Assembly: GCA_034430595.1 (NCBI GenBank) | Contig: DAOUEL010000045.1 | Location: forward strand, 5,448-69,447 | Direction: 5' to 3' | DNA from: E44-bin32 sp034430595 | GTDB lineage: Bacteria; Chloroflexota; Anaerolineae; Anaerolineales; E44-bin32 | DNA: 64,000 bases | Part shown: positions 1-8,950 of the stretch, piece by piece | Numbering within the stretch: the stretch's first letter is position 1 | Layout: each line of letters starts with the position of its first letter | Notes under the pieces: generated by a model | Database searches by the model: none | What the model was told of the DNA's origin: nothing | What the model saw: only the letters and a program-made list of their open reading frames with translations | Position numbers and translations under genes: made by a program

Positions 1-89
1 AGCGTCGCCTGGTGCACCTTCGATATCTGGTCGGCCGTTAGCAGTTCGAGATGTGGCGTCCTCGCCAGGGTCTGAGCGCTCTCGATCAT
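1..89 (-). CDS. MttB-like corrinoid methyltransferase, N-terminal fragment
   Basis: Only the first ~29 codons are inside the window; the gene runs off the left edge. The reading begins with ATG at 89 and contains the stretch LLTADQISKVHQAT, which resembles the N-terminal LSxEQIxxIHxAS-type segment of trimethylamine methyltransferase (MttB/MtgB) family proteins. That family moves a methyl group from a methylated amine to a corrinoid protein. The call is supported mainly by context: a corrinoid-binding protein and a DUF1638 protein lie directly upstream on the same strand. The substrate cannot be told from this fragment, nor whether the full gene carries a pyrrolysine codon. Confidence 0.55.
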   Translation of the reverse strand, partial: MIESAQTLARTPHLELLTADQISKVHQAT

Positions 90-176
90 CTTCCCTACTC
101 CTTTGGATCCCGCGTTTCCTGACGCACTCCGACGATTGCCTGTCATTCCTTCACAGGCGAGGGGCAGCAAGCCGGG

Positions 177-917
177 TTACAAGACGAGAAAATCCGCCTG
201 CTTGATCTCGCCGCCAGGGGGCACAACGAGAAAATCCTCTCCCGCATTGACCGGGTCGGCTGCGGCTGCGGCCAGCCGGGCGATGTACTGATCCGAGCCG
301 AGAATTTCCTCATAACGCATGCCCCAGCGTTCGCAGTATCGCGCCACTTCAAGCGCGCGCGGGCGGTATTGCTCCAGATCCGAGGGCCGGTGTGCAACGA
401 AAACCAGCCGCTTGTAGTTCCGGTATTGCTCATCCATCAACCAATCCGCATCCTTCTCACCGTACTTCTCAACGTATTCACGGTACTCTTTCAGTGGATC
501 ACTGCCGGACTCGAGCCAGCCCTTGGTCAGGTAGTAGGTGCCGGGCTCTTGTTCAAATTGCTTTCGATAGGCTTGACGCGAACCCAGCAAGATCGCGATG
601 CAATCATCTGCCCGGGGGATGAGCAGTGTATGCTGGCGGGCCTTGATTCCATTCAACCCGTTTCCGCATAAGCCGTATCCGAGCAGGATCAAACTCGGTT
701 CCTCGACGGTATCGATCTGTTCCTGCAGCGTTGTGGTCAGGTTTTTCGGCACCCGGTGCAAGCCATAATCCAGGAAGGTAATCTGTGCTCGCCGCTCCTG
801 GGGCAGGTAGGCTTCCAGCAGGTCCTGGAACACGCGACAGGCGATAACGACCAGGGGTTGGGGGTTCTTCACATCGATTTCCTTGAGGACGGAGATGGGC
901 TCTCCAAACAGTGCCAT
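177..917 (-). CDS. DUF1638 family protein
   Basis: 246-residue soluble protein without signal peptide. Features match the DUF1638 family: a start-proximal VVIACRVFQDLLE segment, a central LILLGYGLCGNGLNG stretch and a later HTLLIPRADDCIAILLGS segment. The biochemical function is unknown; family members are often found next to corrinoid methyltransferases, as here, where the gene lies between the corrinoid protein (7 nt upstream) and the MttB-like gene. The ATG at 917 has no clear Shine-Dalgarno sequence; a GTG at 872 preceded by AAGGAA would give a 231-residue protein starting just before the conserved region and is a plausible alternative start. Confidence 0.75.
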   Translation of the reverse strand: MALFGEPISVLKEIDVKNPQPLVVIACRVFQDLLEAYLPQERRAQITFLDYGLHRVPKNLTTTLQEQIDTVEEPSLILLGYGLCGNGLNGIKARQHTLLIPRADDCIAILLGSRQAYRKQFEQEPGTYYLTKGWLESGSDPLKEYREYVEKYGEKDADWLMDEQYRNYKRLVFVAHRPSDLEQYRPRALEVARYCERWGMRYEEILGSDQYIARLAAAAADPVNAGEDFLVVPPGGEIKQADFLVL

Positions 918-924
918 TTAGCGA

Positions 925-1566
925 TCACGCGGCATCACACAGGCGTTTGGCCAACTCTGCCGCTGAGACGGCATTCGAGGCGTACCCGTCGGCTCCGATG
1001 CTGTCGGAAAATTCCTGCGTGATCGGGGCGCCCCCGATCATGACCCTCACCCGCTCACGCAGACCTGCTTTCTCCAGCGCCTTCAACGTGTGCTCCATCT
1101 CGCGCATCGTCGTGGTCAGCAGCGCCGACAACCCCAGCACATCGGGTTGGAATTCCTCCACCTGGGCAGCGAAGGCCTCCGGAGAGATATCCCGGCCCAG
1201 GTCACGCACCTCGAACCCCGCCCCCTCGCACATGATCCCGACCAGATTCTTCCCGATATCATGCAGGTCGCCCTGTACCGTACCGATAAGGACTTTGCCC
1301 ATCATCGCCGCCCCGCTTTCGACGAGCTCCGGGCGCAGCAGGTCCATCGCTGACTGCATGGCGCGCGCCGAGCGAAGCACCTCCGGGACAAACATCTCGC
1401 CGATTTTGAACTGCTCGCCTACGTACTGCATGCCAACCATCAAGCTTTGATTGAGAATGGCCTGCGGATCCTGGCCCTGGTTAAGCGCCGAACGTGTCAG
1501 CTCCTGAATTCCCTCCAGCTTGCCCTCGATGACGTTCTTTGAGATCTGCTCCAGGATATCCACCAC
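925..1566 (-). CDS. Corrinoid protein (methyltransferase cognate, MtbC/MttC-like)
   Basis: 213 residues: a helical B12-binding-2 cap (about 1-85) followed by a Rossmann-like B12-binding domain. The cobalt-ligand motif DxHxxG is present as D100-L-H102-D-I-G105 in GDLHDIGKNL, so the protein should bind cobalamin base-off/His-on and carry a methyl group between a substrate methyltransferase (the MttB-like product downstream) and a methyl acceptor system. The start is GTG, immediately after a strong AGGAGG; two GTG codons are adjacent (1566 and 1563) and the second has the better spacing. It is the first gene of a three-gene minus-strand operon. Confidence 0.85.
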   Translation of the reverse strand: MVDILEQISKNVIEGKLEGIQELTRSALNQGQDPQAILNQSLMVGMQYVGEQFKIGEMFVPEVLRSARAMQSAMDLLRPELVESGAAMMGKVLIGTVQGDLHDIGKNLVGIMCEGAGFEVRDLGRDISPEAFAAQVEEFQPDVLGLSALLTTTMREMEHTLKALEKAGLRERVRVMIGGAPITQEFSDSIGADGYASNAVSAAELAKRLCDAA

Positions 1567-1900
1567 GATCCTCCTGTCGGACGTTGAACCCGGGTACGCT
1601 CTCCATGTTTACACGCTCTCTAAGATACTGCGATGCCGATCGATGATCAAGCGCCTGTTTTGGCAACTGTCAGCCTTGAGGAACCTGCCAAGCACCCTAT
1701 CGGATTTGGCCAGATGGTCTCTCTGCGGTGCTTGAATATGCAGCCGGCGGAAGGGCATGTGCTGAAGAGCTGTCCTCCCGCCGGCTTCTTTGTTAATCAG
1801 ATTTTGAACGCAGTGTCACGCGATCGCCGGGCCGTCCCCCGCTGTTGTCCGGTCTGGCGACACACCCACGGCATGCCCTGGAGCCAGGCCGGCTACAGGG
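1567..1900. other. Intergenic leader with inverted repeats
   Basis: No convincing gene is seen in these 334 bases. On the minus strand this is the 5' region of the corrinoid operon. Two inverted repeats are visible: a 9-bp perfect pair, AGCCGGCGG at 1742-1750 with its complement at 1778-1786, and TTGGCA at 1660-1665 with TGCCAA at 1686-1691. On the plus strand the 9-bp stem is followed by TTCTTTGTT. I could not recognise a cobalamin or other known riboswitch. A weak plus-strand reading frame (1633-1917) has no family resemblance. Confidence 0.4.
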
Positions 1901-2908
1901 TTATGGATCGACCTTGATATTCTTCAGGAAGGTATTGTTGCCCTCGTTGCTCTCTCCGACGGTATCCCCGGTGTCGATCGTAGCCTTGGTGTTGATGGAG
2001 GGGTACCAGCTCGGATAGCCGGGGTAGGTGAAGGTCAGAGTCATGACCTCACCGGCATCCAATCCGGTGTTCACGTTCCATGACATTCCCGGCGAGGCAT
2101 AGTTCTCTCCCGGCCACCATTTCACCGTGAAAGCTTCATTCGTCGAACCGCCGTTATTCTTGATCCGCACCGTCACATCGACCGGGTCATCTTTGGTCGG
2201 CGTGCTGGGATCGAGAGTGATTTGATTTACGACCAGATCGGGCAATCCCAACGAGCTCAGGACTTCGATCTCGACCCAAAACGACACGTTCGCAGTGGGT
2301 CCGATCCCGAAGATGACCCCTGAACCGTTTCGCAGGCGGAAATAGCCTTTATAGGTCCCTGGGCTATTGGGTGCCTTCAGGTTGACCGACACATCCACCG
2401 TCTGGCCTGGACCAACCGTCCCGCTTGTAAGCTGCACCGCAGCCGGCGCGTTCATCGCGTCCCCGGACTGGAAAACCAGGTCGTAGCTCGACGTCCAGGT
2501 GCAGCTGCCGTTATTCTGCAGGCGCCAGGTCTTGGTGAAGTTATCTCCGGGCCCAAAGTCTGCCCCATCCTCGACGGTCACATCGGTTACAAACGCTGCC
2601 CGATCGCAGGGTACGGATGTTGCCGTCGGTGAGGGCGTCAGCGTCTGGGTGGGCGTGGGAGTGGCTGGCTCCTGGGTTGGAGGCAGGGTTGCCGGCACAA
2701 TATCCGTGGGCGGGCTGGCGGGCTCGGTCGTTGGTCCCCCTGCTCTGCTCGCGACCTCTGTCTCCAGCGCCGACCAGGTGGCGGTTACAACGGAGTCGGT
2801 ATCTCCCGTGCTGGTTCGCGCCTGGAACAAATTGCAGGCCAGCATCGCCAGGGCCAAAGTTGATAGTGGCAGCAGCCAATACAGCTTTGAATGGGACTTC
2901 TTGGACAT
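1901..2908 (-). CDS. Lipoprotein with NBR1-Ig-like and CARDB-like domains
   Basis: 335 residues. A positively charged N-terminus and hydrophobic segment end in MLAC (Cys25), a lipobox, so the protein is likely secreted and lipid-anchored. A Thr/Pro-rich linker (about 60-100) leads to an NBR1-Ig-like beta-sandwich (about 100-215; hallmarks FTKTWRLQNNGSCTW and YKGYFRLRNGSG). A CARDB-type domain follows (about 222-332; IKNNGGSTNEAF, NEGNNTFLK). Such proteins are common in Anaerolineae; a role in surface adhesion or ligand binding is inference. The start has a weak ribosome site, but a good promoter lies about 90 bp upstream. Confidence 0.8.
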   Translation of the reverse strand: MSKKSHSKLYWLLPLSTLALAMLACNLFQARTSTGDTDSVVTATWSALETEVASRAGGPTTEPASPPTDIVPATLPPTQEPATPTPTQTLTPSPTATSVPCDRAAFVTDVTVEDGADFGPGDNFTKTWRLQNNGSCTWTSSYDLVFQSGDAMNAPAAVQLTSGTVGPGQTVDVSVNLKAPNSPGTYKGYFRLRNGSGVIFGIGPTANVSFWVEIEVLSSLGLPDLVVNQITLDPSTPTKDDPVDVTVRIKNNGGSTNEAFTVKWWPGENYASPGMSWNVNTGLDAGEVMTLTFTYPGYPSWYPSINTKATIDTGDTVGESNEGNNTFLKNIKVDP

Positions 2909-2997
2909 GGAGTAACCCCTTCAACTAGCGAGCTGCGCTCGCACGGTTCAGGCCCTCTTCAGGCAGCAAAGTGCGATTCTGCCTCGGGGTATTGTGA

Positions 2998-3027
2998 TAT
3001 ATAGCACCGACTCGAGCCGTCTGGCAA
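2998..3027 (-). promoter_or_regulatory. Sigma70-type promoter of the NBR1-Ig lipoprotein gene
   Basis: Minus strand: -35 TTGCCA (3027-3022), 18-bp spacer, and extended -10 TGC-TATATA (hexamer 3003-2998). The predicted start leaves a leader of about 84 nt before the ATG at 2908. Confidence 0.6.
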
Positions 3028-3080
3028 CCGTACTCGGGGGTTAGATGCCAGAGGCGAGATTGCGAAGAGTACTTCGTACG

Positions 3081-3725
3081 TTACTCCGCCGGCGCAGGTT
3101 CGAAGAGTTCGACACTGTCGAGCATCGCCTGGAAGACGGGTTGGAAGGTTTCGAAATGCACCGGGGGCTGGACCATCTCAATTAATACGTAGCCCTGCTC
3201 ACCGGAAATCACCGTCAACAACCAGCCCTGCGCCTGAATTTCATCATCCACGAATCGCCCCTGGTAACCAGGTACCCCACCAATCTGGTACTCGGCCGGG
3301 TCATCCAATCGGGCGCTTTCCGATAGGGACTCTGCAAAGGAAGCCCAGAGACCGTCAAGGTCGGTCACCTCGATCTCAGACAGGCGGGCGCCGATCATGA
3401 AGAAACCCGCCCGCACCCCGATTACGCCGCTGAGCGCGATCGGGAACTCGATCGCGACCGCCGTATCCTGCGAGCGATCGACGGTCCACTCGGAGGGGTA
3501 TTGCACCCGGAAGCCGGCGGCCAGGTTTTCATATTCAAGCATGCTCTCTGACCGGGCGGTGGGGTCAATCGCCGAGGCGGGGACCGCTTCGGTCGGGTTG
3601 ACCGTAGGCGTGGGAGTCGGTTGAACCTCAGCCTGCGCCGAGCAGCCGGCGAGCGCGCTGGCTGCCAGCACCAGGAGCACAGATGTCAGCCTCCATGTGC
3701 GAGCCGATAACTTAATGCATGCCAT
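3081..3725 (-). CDS. Hypothetical lipoprotein, PsbP/DUF1795-like
   Basis: 214 residues from the ATG at 3725. This start is chosen because it begins a clean lipoprotein signal: MACIKLSARTW, a hydrophobic core, then lipobox ALAGC at Cys28. A longer in-frame ATG at 3851 would add an unlikely extension before the signal. After a Thr/Pro-rich linker comes a globular domain with FRVQYPSEWTV, typical of PsbP/DUF1795-like proteins that begin with a (Y)PxxW segment, and a late VILxGxxGYVLIEM-type strand. The function is unknown. It is not clearly co-transcribed with its neighbours. Confidence 0.65.
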   Translation of the reverse strand: MACIKLSARTWRLTSVLLVLAASALAGCSAQAEVQPTPTPTVNPTEAVPASAIDPTARSESMLEYENLAAGFRVQYPSEWTVDRSQDTAVAIEFPIALSGVIGVRAGFFMIGARLSEIEVTDLDGLWASFAESLSESARLDDPAEYQIGGVPGYQGRFVDDEIQAQGWLLTVISGEQGYVLIEMVQPPVHFETFQPVFQAMLDSVELFEPAPAE

Positions 3726-3847
3726 GTGAAACCTCGTAATCGAGAGTTGGTATCGAACGCTGCCTAGACCGTGCAATCCTACCACGACGAGGGTCTTGGA
3801 ATCCATCAGCTCTGCTGATAGCCGGAAGCAGAGTTTCCGGATTCTAC

Positions 3848-3884
3848 ACAAAAAAAGAGGGGCTGCCGTCTGGCGGCCCCTCTT
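3848..3884 (-). terminator. Rho-independent terminator of ppdK
   Basis: Near-perfect hairpin AGAGGGGCtGCC / GGCgGCCCCTCT with a 4-nt loop; on the minus strand it is followed by a run of seven T (the A-run at 3848-3854). It lies 25 bp past the ppdK stop. The complementary side (TCTTTGCTCTTTC) could give weak termination in the other direction. Confidence 0.85.
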
Positions 3885-3908
3885 TGCTCTTTCTTTATGA
3901 ACCCGAAC

Positions 3909-6647
3909 TTATTTCTCGTCGAGCGCCGCCTGCGCTGCCGCCAGGCGTGCCACCGGCACACGGAATGGCGAGCAGCTGACGTAATTCAAGCCGTACTTAT
4001 GGCAGAGATGGATCGAAGCCGGGTCGCCGCCATGCTCGCCGCAGATGCCGACCTCGAGCGTGTTGCGCGCCGCGCGCCCTTCACGTGTGCACATCTCCAT
4101 CAGCCGTCCGACGCCATCCGCGTCGATGCTCTGGAATGGGTTCACCGGCAGGATGCCCTTATCGACATACTCGAGCAGGAAGTTGCGCTCGGCGTCGTCG
4201 CGGCTGTAGCCGAAGGTCATCTGCGTCAGGTCGTTTGTCCCAAAGGAGAAGAACTCGGCCACGCTGGCGATTTCAGCTGCCGTTAGCGCCGCACGTGGGA
4301 TCTCGATCATCGTGCCGAATTTGTATTCAAATTCGACCTTCTTCTCGTCCATCACTTCGCGCGCGATCTCAATCAGGCGCGGCTGGATCGCCTTCAGTTC
4401 GTTGACGTGACCGGTGAGCGGGATCATGACCTCTGGCTTGGGCTCGAAGCCGCGCAGCTTTACATCGGCCGCCGCCTCGAAGATCGCCCGTACCTGCATC
4501 TCGACGATCTCCGGCATGACGATGCTCAAACGCACGCCGCGCAGGCCCATCATCGGGTTGCTCTCGTGCAGTCCCCGCACGCTAGCGAGCAGTTCTTCCT
4601 TCTGCTGCAAACCCTTTGTCTCGCCCTTGGCTTTCATCGTCGCTACATCTTCGATCAGCTCTTCCAGTCCGGGTAGGAACTCGTGCAGCGGCGGGTCGAT
4701 CAGGCGGATGATAACCGGCAGCCCGGTCATCGCCTCGAACAGGCCGTCGAAATCAGAACGCTGGAACGGGAGCAGTTCATCGAGAGCTTTAACACGATCC
4801 TTCGGATCATCCGCCAGGATCATGCGCTGTACGATCGGCAGCCGTTCCTGCTGGAAGAACATGTGCTCGGTGCGGCACAGCCCGATCCCGCGTGCCCCGT
4901 ACTCACGTGCTCGGCGGGCGTCAGCCGGATAGTCCGCATTTGCCCAGACCTGCAGCCCGCGCGTCGGGAATCCGGCCGGCCCTTTGCGTACATCCTTGCG
5001 TGCGGCAATCTCATCCGCCCAGCCGAGCAGCTTCAGCAGCTCACCCTGCTCTTCGAAGGATGGCATGCTGGTCGGGATCTGGCCCAGGAAAGCCTCTCCT
5101 GTCGTCCCATCGAGCGAGATCCAGTCGCCTTCCTTCACGGTGATGCCGTTCGCAGACATGACGCGCTTGTCAAGATCCATAGCCAGGGCTGATGCACCGA
5201 CGATGCAGGGGATACCGAACTGGCGCGCCACGACCGCCGCATGGCTGGTTGCTCCGCCTTCCGAGGTCAGAATGCCCTTCGAAGCGAGCATGCCGTGCAC
5301 ATCATCCGGCTTGGTGAACGGCCGGATCATGATGACATCCTGCTTCTCCTCCTTCGACATGCGCTCAGCCGTATCGGCGTCAAAGTAAACTCGCCCGACG
5401 GCAGCTCCCGGGGAGGCGTTCACGCCTTCTGCAAATAGCTTGCCGCTTTCGCGAGCGTCCCGTAAAGCGGCAAGGTTGAACTGCGGGTGCAGGAGCGCGT
5501 TGACATCGGAGGGTTTAACACGCTGAACGGCTTCTTCCTGGGTGATCAAACCTTCCGAGACGAAATCCGTAGCGATCGTAACCGCCGCTTTCGCCGTCCG
5601 CTTGCCATCACGCGTTTGCAGCATCCAGAGCTTGCCGCGCTCGATCGTGAACTCGACGTCCTGCATTTCCTTATAGTGCTGCTCGAGCTTGTCGACGATG
5701 TCGACGAAGGTCTTGTACGCCTGTGGCAGCTCTTTCTTCATCTCCGCGATCGGCTTGGTGTTGCGGATACCCGCCACCACATCCTCACCTTGCGCGTTGA
5801 GCAGGTAATCGCCGAATAGGATCTTCTCGCCCGTGGCAGGGTCGCGCGTGAACGCCACGCCGGTGCCCGAATCATCGCCCATGTTGCCGAAGACCATCGT
5901 GACGATGTTCACGCCGGTGCCCAGGTCGTGGCTGATGCCGGCCGCGTTGCGGTAATCTACCGCGCGCTTGCCATTCCATGAATCGAACACTGCCTCGATC
6001 GAAAGCCGGAGCTGCTCATAAGGATCCTGCGGAAATGGGAATCCCTTCTCTTTTTCGATAACCTGCTTGAAGGTTCCGGTCAGCGACCGCCAATCTTCGG
6101 CCGTCATTTCGGTGTCGAGTTTGTAGCCTTTCTTCTTCTTGAAGGCTTCCAATGGCTTTTCAAAAGCTTCATCATCGATCCCAAGGACGACGGACCCGAA
6201 CATCTGCACCAACCGGCGGTAGGCATCGTAGACAAAACGTGCATCCCCCGTGAGCTCGACCATGCCCTCTGCGGATTGATCGTTCAAGCCGAGGTTCAGG
6301 ACGGTGTCCATCATGCCCGGCATCGAAAACATCGCACCCGAGCGAGACGACACGAGCAGCGGATTGTCGGGATCGCCGAAAACCTTGCCGGCTTTCACCT
6401 CGGTCGCTTTCATCGCCTCCAGAACTTGATCCCACATCCCTTCCGGAAAGGTTGAATCATTCGCCAGGAAGGCGTTGCAGGCTTCGGTTGTTACCGTGAA
6501 ACCGGGTGGAACAGGCACGCCGATGCGTGTCATCTCGGCCAGGTTCGCACCTTTGCCGCCCAGCAGCGCGCGTACACCTGCCCACGAACCGGTGGCTTTC
6601 TCTGCCTGGTTGACTTCATCGAATTTGTAGACCCATCTCTTTGCCAT
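3909..6647 (-). CDS. ppdK: Pyruvate, phosphate dikinase
   Basis: 912 residues, close to the usual bacterial PPDK length. It interconverts ATP, phosphate and pyruvate with AMP, PPi and PEP in the cytosol. The three expected modules are visible: an N-terminal ATP-grasp region beginning KWVYKFDEV and GGKGANLAEM; the central phosphohistidine swivelling domain with GGATSHAAVVARQFGIPC (catalytic His in TSHAA); and the C-terminal PEP/pyruvate barrel with EICxCTREGRAARN-type and CGEHGGDP segments. The ATG at 6647 follows AAAGGA. It stands as a single gene with its own terminator. The direction (glycolytic or gluconeogenic) cannot be judged from sequence. Confidence 0.97.
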   Translation of the reverse strand: MAKRWVYKFDEVNQAEKATGSWAGVRALLGGKGANLAEMTRIGVPVPPGFTVTTEACNAFLANDSTFPEGMWDQVLEAMKATEVKAGKVFGDPDNPLLVSSRSGAMFSMPGMMDTVLNLGLNDQSAEGMVELTGDARFVYDAYRRLVQMFGSVVLGIDDEAFEKPLEAFKKKKGYKLDTEMTAEDWRSLTGTFKQVIEKEKGFPFPQDPYEQLRLSIEAVFDSWNGKRAVDYRNAAGISHDLGTGVNIVTMVFGNMGDDSGTGVAFTRDPATGEKILFGDYLLNAQGEDVVAGIRNTKPIAEMKKELPQAYKTFVDIVDKLEQHYKEMQDVEFTIERGKLWMLQTRDGKRTAKAAVTIATDFVSEGLITQEEAVQRVKPSDVNALLHPQFNLAALRDARESGKLFAEGVNASPGAAVGRVYFDADTAERMSKEEKQDVIMIRPFTKPDDVHGMLASKGILTSEGGATSHAAVVARQFGIPCIVGASALAMDLDKRVMSANGITVKEGDWISLDGTTGEAFLGQIPTSMPSFEEQGELLKLLGWADEIAARKDVRKGPAGFPTRGLQVWANADYPADARRAREYGARGIGLCRTEHMFFQQERLPIVQRMILADDPKDRVKALDELLPFQRSDFDGLFEAMTGLPVIIRLIDPPLHEFLPGLEELIEDVATMKAKGETKGLQQKEELLASVRGLHESNPMMGLRGVRLSIVMPEIVEMQVRAIFEAAADVKLRGFEPKPEVMIPLTGHVNELKAIQPRLIEIAREVMDEKKVEFEYKFGTMIEIPRAALTAAEIASVAEFFSFGTNDLTQMTFGYSRDDAERNFLLEYVDKGILPVNPFQSIDADGVGRLMEMCTREGRAARNTLEVGICGEHGGDPASIHLCHKYGLNYVSCSPFRVPVARLAAAQAALDEK

Positions 6648-6833
6648 GATGCATTTCCTTTAAAGTATGATGATCGGTTTGCCACACAAGCGTCGCGCCG
6701 CGCACGCACCATCAGCGTCCACGGCGCCCCACCGGGACTAATCATAACTCATCTTCAACCGCTTGAACGAGGAATCTTGATTCTGGGGGAAATATATCTT
6801 TACGGCGATGCTTGCAGTAGCGAGCCTGCCCTT

Positions 6834-7184
6834 TCAGTCTTCGACGGGCAGCCCGACGAGAATCTCGTCCCCTTCGATGCGAACTGGATAAGCCGGGATA
6901 TCAACAACTGCGGGCAGGCTCAGTGCCTTGCCATTTCGCAGGTTAAAACGGGCTCCGTGGCGCGGACACTCGAGCTCGTGATCCACGAGCTCGCCCTCGG
7001 CAACAGGCCCGTCATCATGCGAGCATAGATCGGCGATGGCGAAATATTCATCGGCTATGCGAAAAACCGCAATGGGCATACCGTCTATCTCCAGGATCAG
7101 CCGCTCACTATTTCCGAGCTCATCCACGCGGGCAACCGCGACATATTCCACCATGTCGTCGGCGTAGGTCTTGTAGTTGAACAT
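6834..7184 (-). CDS. Rieske [2Fe-2S] ferredoxin-like protein
   Basis: 116 residues with one Rieske domain. The cluster-binding pairs are C54-x-H56 (DLCSHDDGP) and C73-x2-H76 (ECPRHGARF), and there is no signal peptide or membrane segment, so this is a soluble Rieske-type ferredoxin, similar to those feeding non-heme dioxygenases or found at the end of SUF operons. GGAG lies 5 nt before the ATG at 7184. It is the last gene of the suf operon, 73 bp after sufU, which suggests a role in iron-sulfur handling; the electron partner is unknown. Confidence 0.85.
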   Translation of the reverse strand: MFNYKTYADDMVEYVAVARVDELGNSERLILEIDGMPIAVFRIADEYFAIADLCSHDDGPVAEGELVDHELECPRHGARFNLRNGKALSLPAVVDIPAYPVRIEGDEILVGLPVED

Positions 7185-7257
7185 GCACGCTCCATTTCAG
7201 ATCGGGCGGTGATCCGGTCGTTTCTGGTGGTGAACAGAACGCTGCCCGCAGGCTGGG

Positions 7258-7650
7258 TCAGTGCAGCTCTTCTTCGAGCGTCTCGAGTCCGTAGACGCCG
7301 GCTTTAAGCACTTTTAAGGAAAGCAGTGCGCACTTCAAGCGCACTGGCCCTAGCTCGATCCCGAGCAGTTCGAGAATGTCTTCCTTGGAAAGGGCCTTGA
7401 TCTGGTCCAGATCTTTGCCGACGATCGATTCGACCAGCAGGTCCGCCGAGGCCATCGAGATCGCACATCCATGCCCGGTAAAGGTTGCTTCGGTCACTCG
7501 GTTTTCATCGTCCACTCGCAGGTCGATTTGAATCTCATCTCCGCAGAGTGGATTATCGTCATGATAGGAGTAATCGTGCGGGTTGAGCTCGCCGCGCATG
7601 CGCGGGTTCTTGTAGCGATCGATGATGACCTCACGATATAAGTCGTCCAT
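7258..7650 (-). CDS. sufU: SufU, Zn-dependent sulfurtransferase/scaffold-like protein
   Basis: 130 residues of the IscU/SufU fold. Conserved metal/sulfur ligands are C36-x-D38 (PLCGDE), C62 (GHGCAIS) and C107 (RLKCALL). In Firmicutes-type SUF systems SufU is a Zn protein that accepts persulfide sulfur from SufS and passes it to SufBCD; the adjacent sufS (27 bp upstream) agrees with this. AAAGG lies just before the ATG at 7650. The two residues after GHG and the spacing to the third Cys are typical of SufU rather than IscU. Confidence 0.92.
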   Translation of the reverse strand: MDDLYREVIIDRYKNPRMRGELNPHDYSYHDDNPLCGDEIQIDLRVDDENRVTEATFTGHGCAISMASADLLVESIVGKDLDQIKALSKEDILELLGIELGPVRLKCALLSLKVLKAGVYGLETLEEELH

Positions 7651-7677
7651 CCTGAACCTTTCCAGAGAATGTATTCG

Positions 7678-8925
7678 TCAGCTGAAGATTTCTTTCACTT
7701 TATAAAGAGCGAGGATTAGTTGATCCACTTCCTCGGCAGTGTTGTAGATGTAGTACGAAGCGCGTGTCGTCGCCGGCAGGCCAAAGCGCTCATGGATCGG
7801 CATCGCACAATGGTGACCTGCGCGGACGGCCACTCCATATTCGTCCAGGATCTGGGCTACATCGTGCGGATGGGCCTCCTTGAGCGTAAACGAGGTCACC
7901 CCACCCCGGCCCTCCGCCGTGGGGCCGTAGAGCGTCAGGCCTGGGACCTCTTCCAGGCGATCCATGGCATAGGCCACGAGCTCCTGTTCGTGGGCATGCA
8001 CGTTGTCCATTCCCAGGGCATTCAGGTAATCGACCGCAAAGCCAAAGCCGATCGCCTCGGCGATCGCAGGAGTACCAGCCTCGAATTTGTAAGGTATTTC
8101 ATTGGCAACAAACCCGGTCAATTCAACCCGCCGGATCATGTCGCCCCCGCCCATAAATGGCGGCATTTCCTGCAGCAGGGCCTTCTTCGCATAAAGGACC
8201 CCGATCCCGGTCGGTCCAAGCATTTTGTGGCCCGAGAAGGCAAAGAAGTCAGCGTCGATGTCGGTGACATTGACCGGCATGTGCGGCACGGACTGCGCCG
8301 CATCGATAAGGACCAGTGCGCCGGCAGCGTGGGCTAATTCGGTCATCTCCCGGACCGGGTTGATCGTTCCGAGAACATTAGACATGTGCGCGAAGGAAAC
8401 CAGCTTCGGTTCACGCTCGAGCAGCTGTTTGAACGCCTGCATGTCAAGGGTGCCGTCGTCCAGGACCGGAACGAAATCGAGTTCGATGCCGCGTTCGTCG
8501 GCCAGGATTTGCCACGGGACGATGTTGGCATGGTGTTCGAGCTCGGTCAGCAGCACTCGCTCACCACTCTGGAGCTTGCTCCTACCCCAGCTGTATGCGA
8601 CCAGGTTGATCGCCTCGGTTGCGTTGCGGGTGAAAACGATCTCCTGCCACGATCCTGCCCCGATGAATTCACCGATCTTTCTCCGGGCTTCTTCATACGC
8701 GCGCGTCGCTTCTTCAGACAGGGTGTGGATCCCGCGGTGTACGTTCGAGTTGTAGCTCCGGTAATACGTATCCATCGCCTCGATGACCTGGATGGGTTTT
8801 TGCGAGGTGGCGGCGTTGTCGAGATACACCAGTGGGACACCCGGCCGGGTTTCACGCCTCAGGATGGGGAAGTCACCCCGGATGCGAAGCACGTCCAGGG
8901 TGTTCGTCGTTGGTCCTGATTCCAT
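7678..8925 (-). CDS. sufS: SufS, PLP-dependent cysteine desulfurase
   Basis: 415 residues from the ATG at 8925. It releases sulfur from cysteine as an enzyme persulfide. Visible landmarks: YLDNAATSQKP near the N-terminus, PLP lysine in FSGHKMLGPTGIG, and the catalytic cysteine in RAGHHCAMP. The start is chosen among tandem ATG codons (8928 and 8925): GAGG lies 5 nt before the second. A much longer in-frame extension (to 9174) would overlap the next gene and has no SufS similarity. It lies 25 bp after the small 95-residue gene and before sufU. Confidence 0.94.
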   Translation of the reverse strand: MESGPTTNTLDVLRIRGDFPILRRETRPGVPLVYLDNAATSQKPIQVIEAMDTYYRSYNSNVHRGIHTLSEEATRAYEEARRKIGEFIGAGSWQEIVFTRNATEAINLVAYSWGRSKLQSGERVLLTELEHHANIVPWQILADERGIELDFVPVLDDGTLDMQAFKQLLEREPKLVSFAHMSNVLGTINPVREMTELAHAAGALVLIDAAQSVPHMPVNVTDIDADFFAFSGHKMLGPTGIGVLYAKKALLQEMPPFMGGGDMIRRVELTGFVANEIPYKFEAGTPAIAEAIGFGFAVDYLNALGMDNVHAHEQELVAYAMDRLEEVPGLTLYGPTAEGRGGVTSFTLKEAHPHDVAQILDEYGVAVRAGHHCAMPIHERFGLPATTRASYYIYNTAEEVDQLILALYKVKEIFS

Positions 8926-8950
8926 CATTGCCTCAATAGGGAGCGTTTGC

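Noticed and set aside
1567..1900. Cobalamin riboswitch before the corrinoid protein gene
   Set aside because: I looked for the conserved B12-box and adjacent helices on the minus strand and could not identify them; only simple inverted repeats are present.
1633..1917. 94-residue plus-strand reading frame upstream of the corrinoid operon
   Set aside because: No ribosome site, no family resemblance, and it runs into the end of the lipoprotein gene on the other strand.
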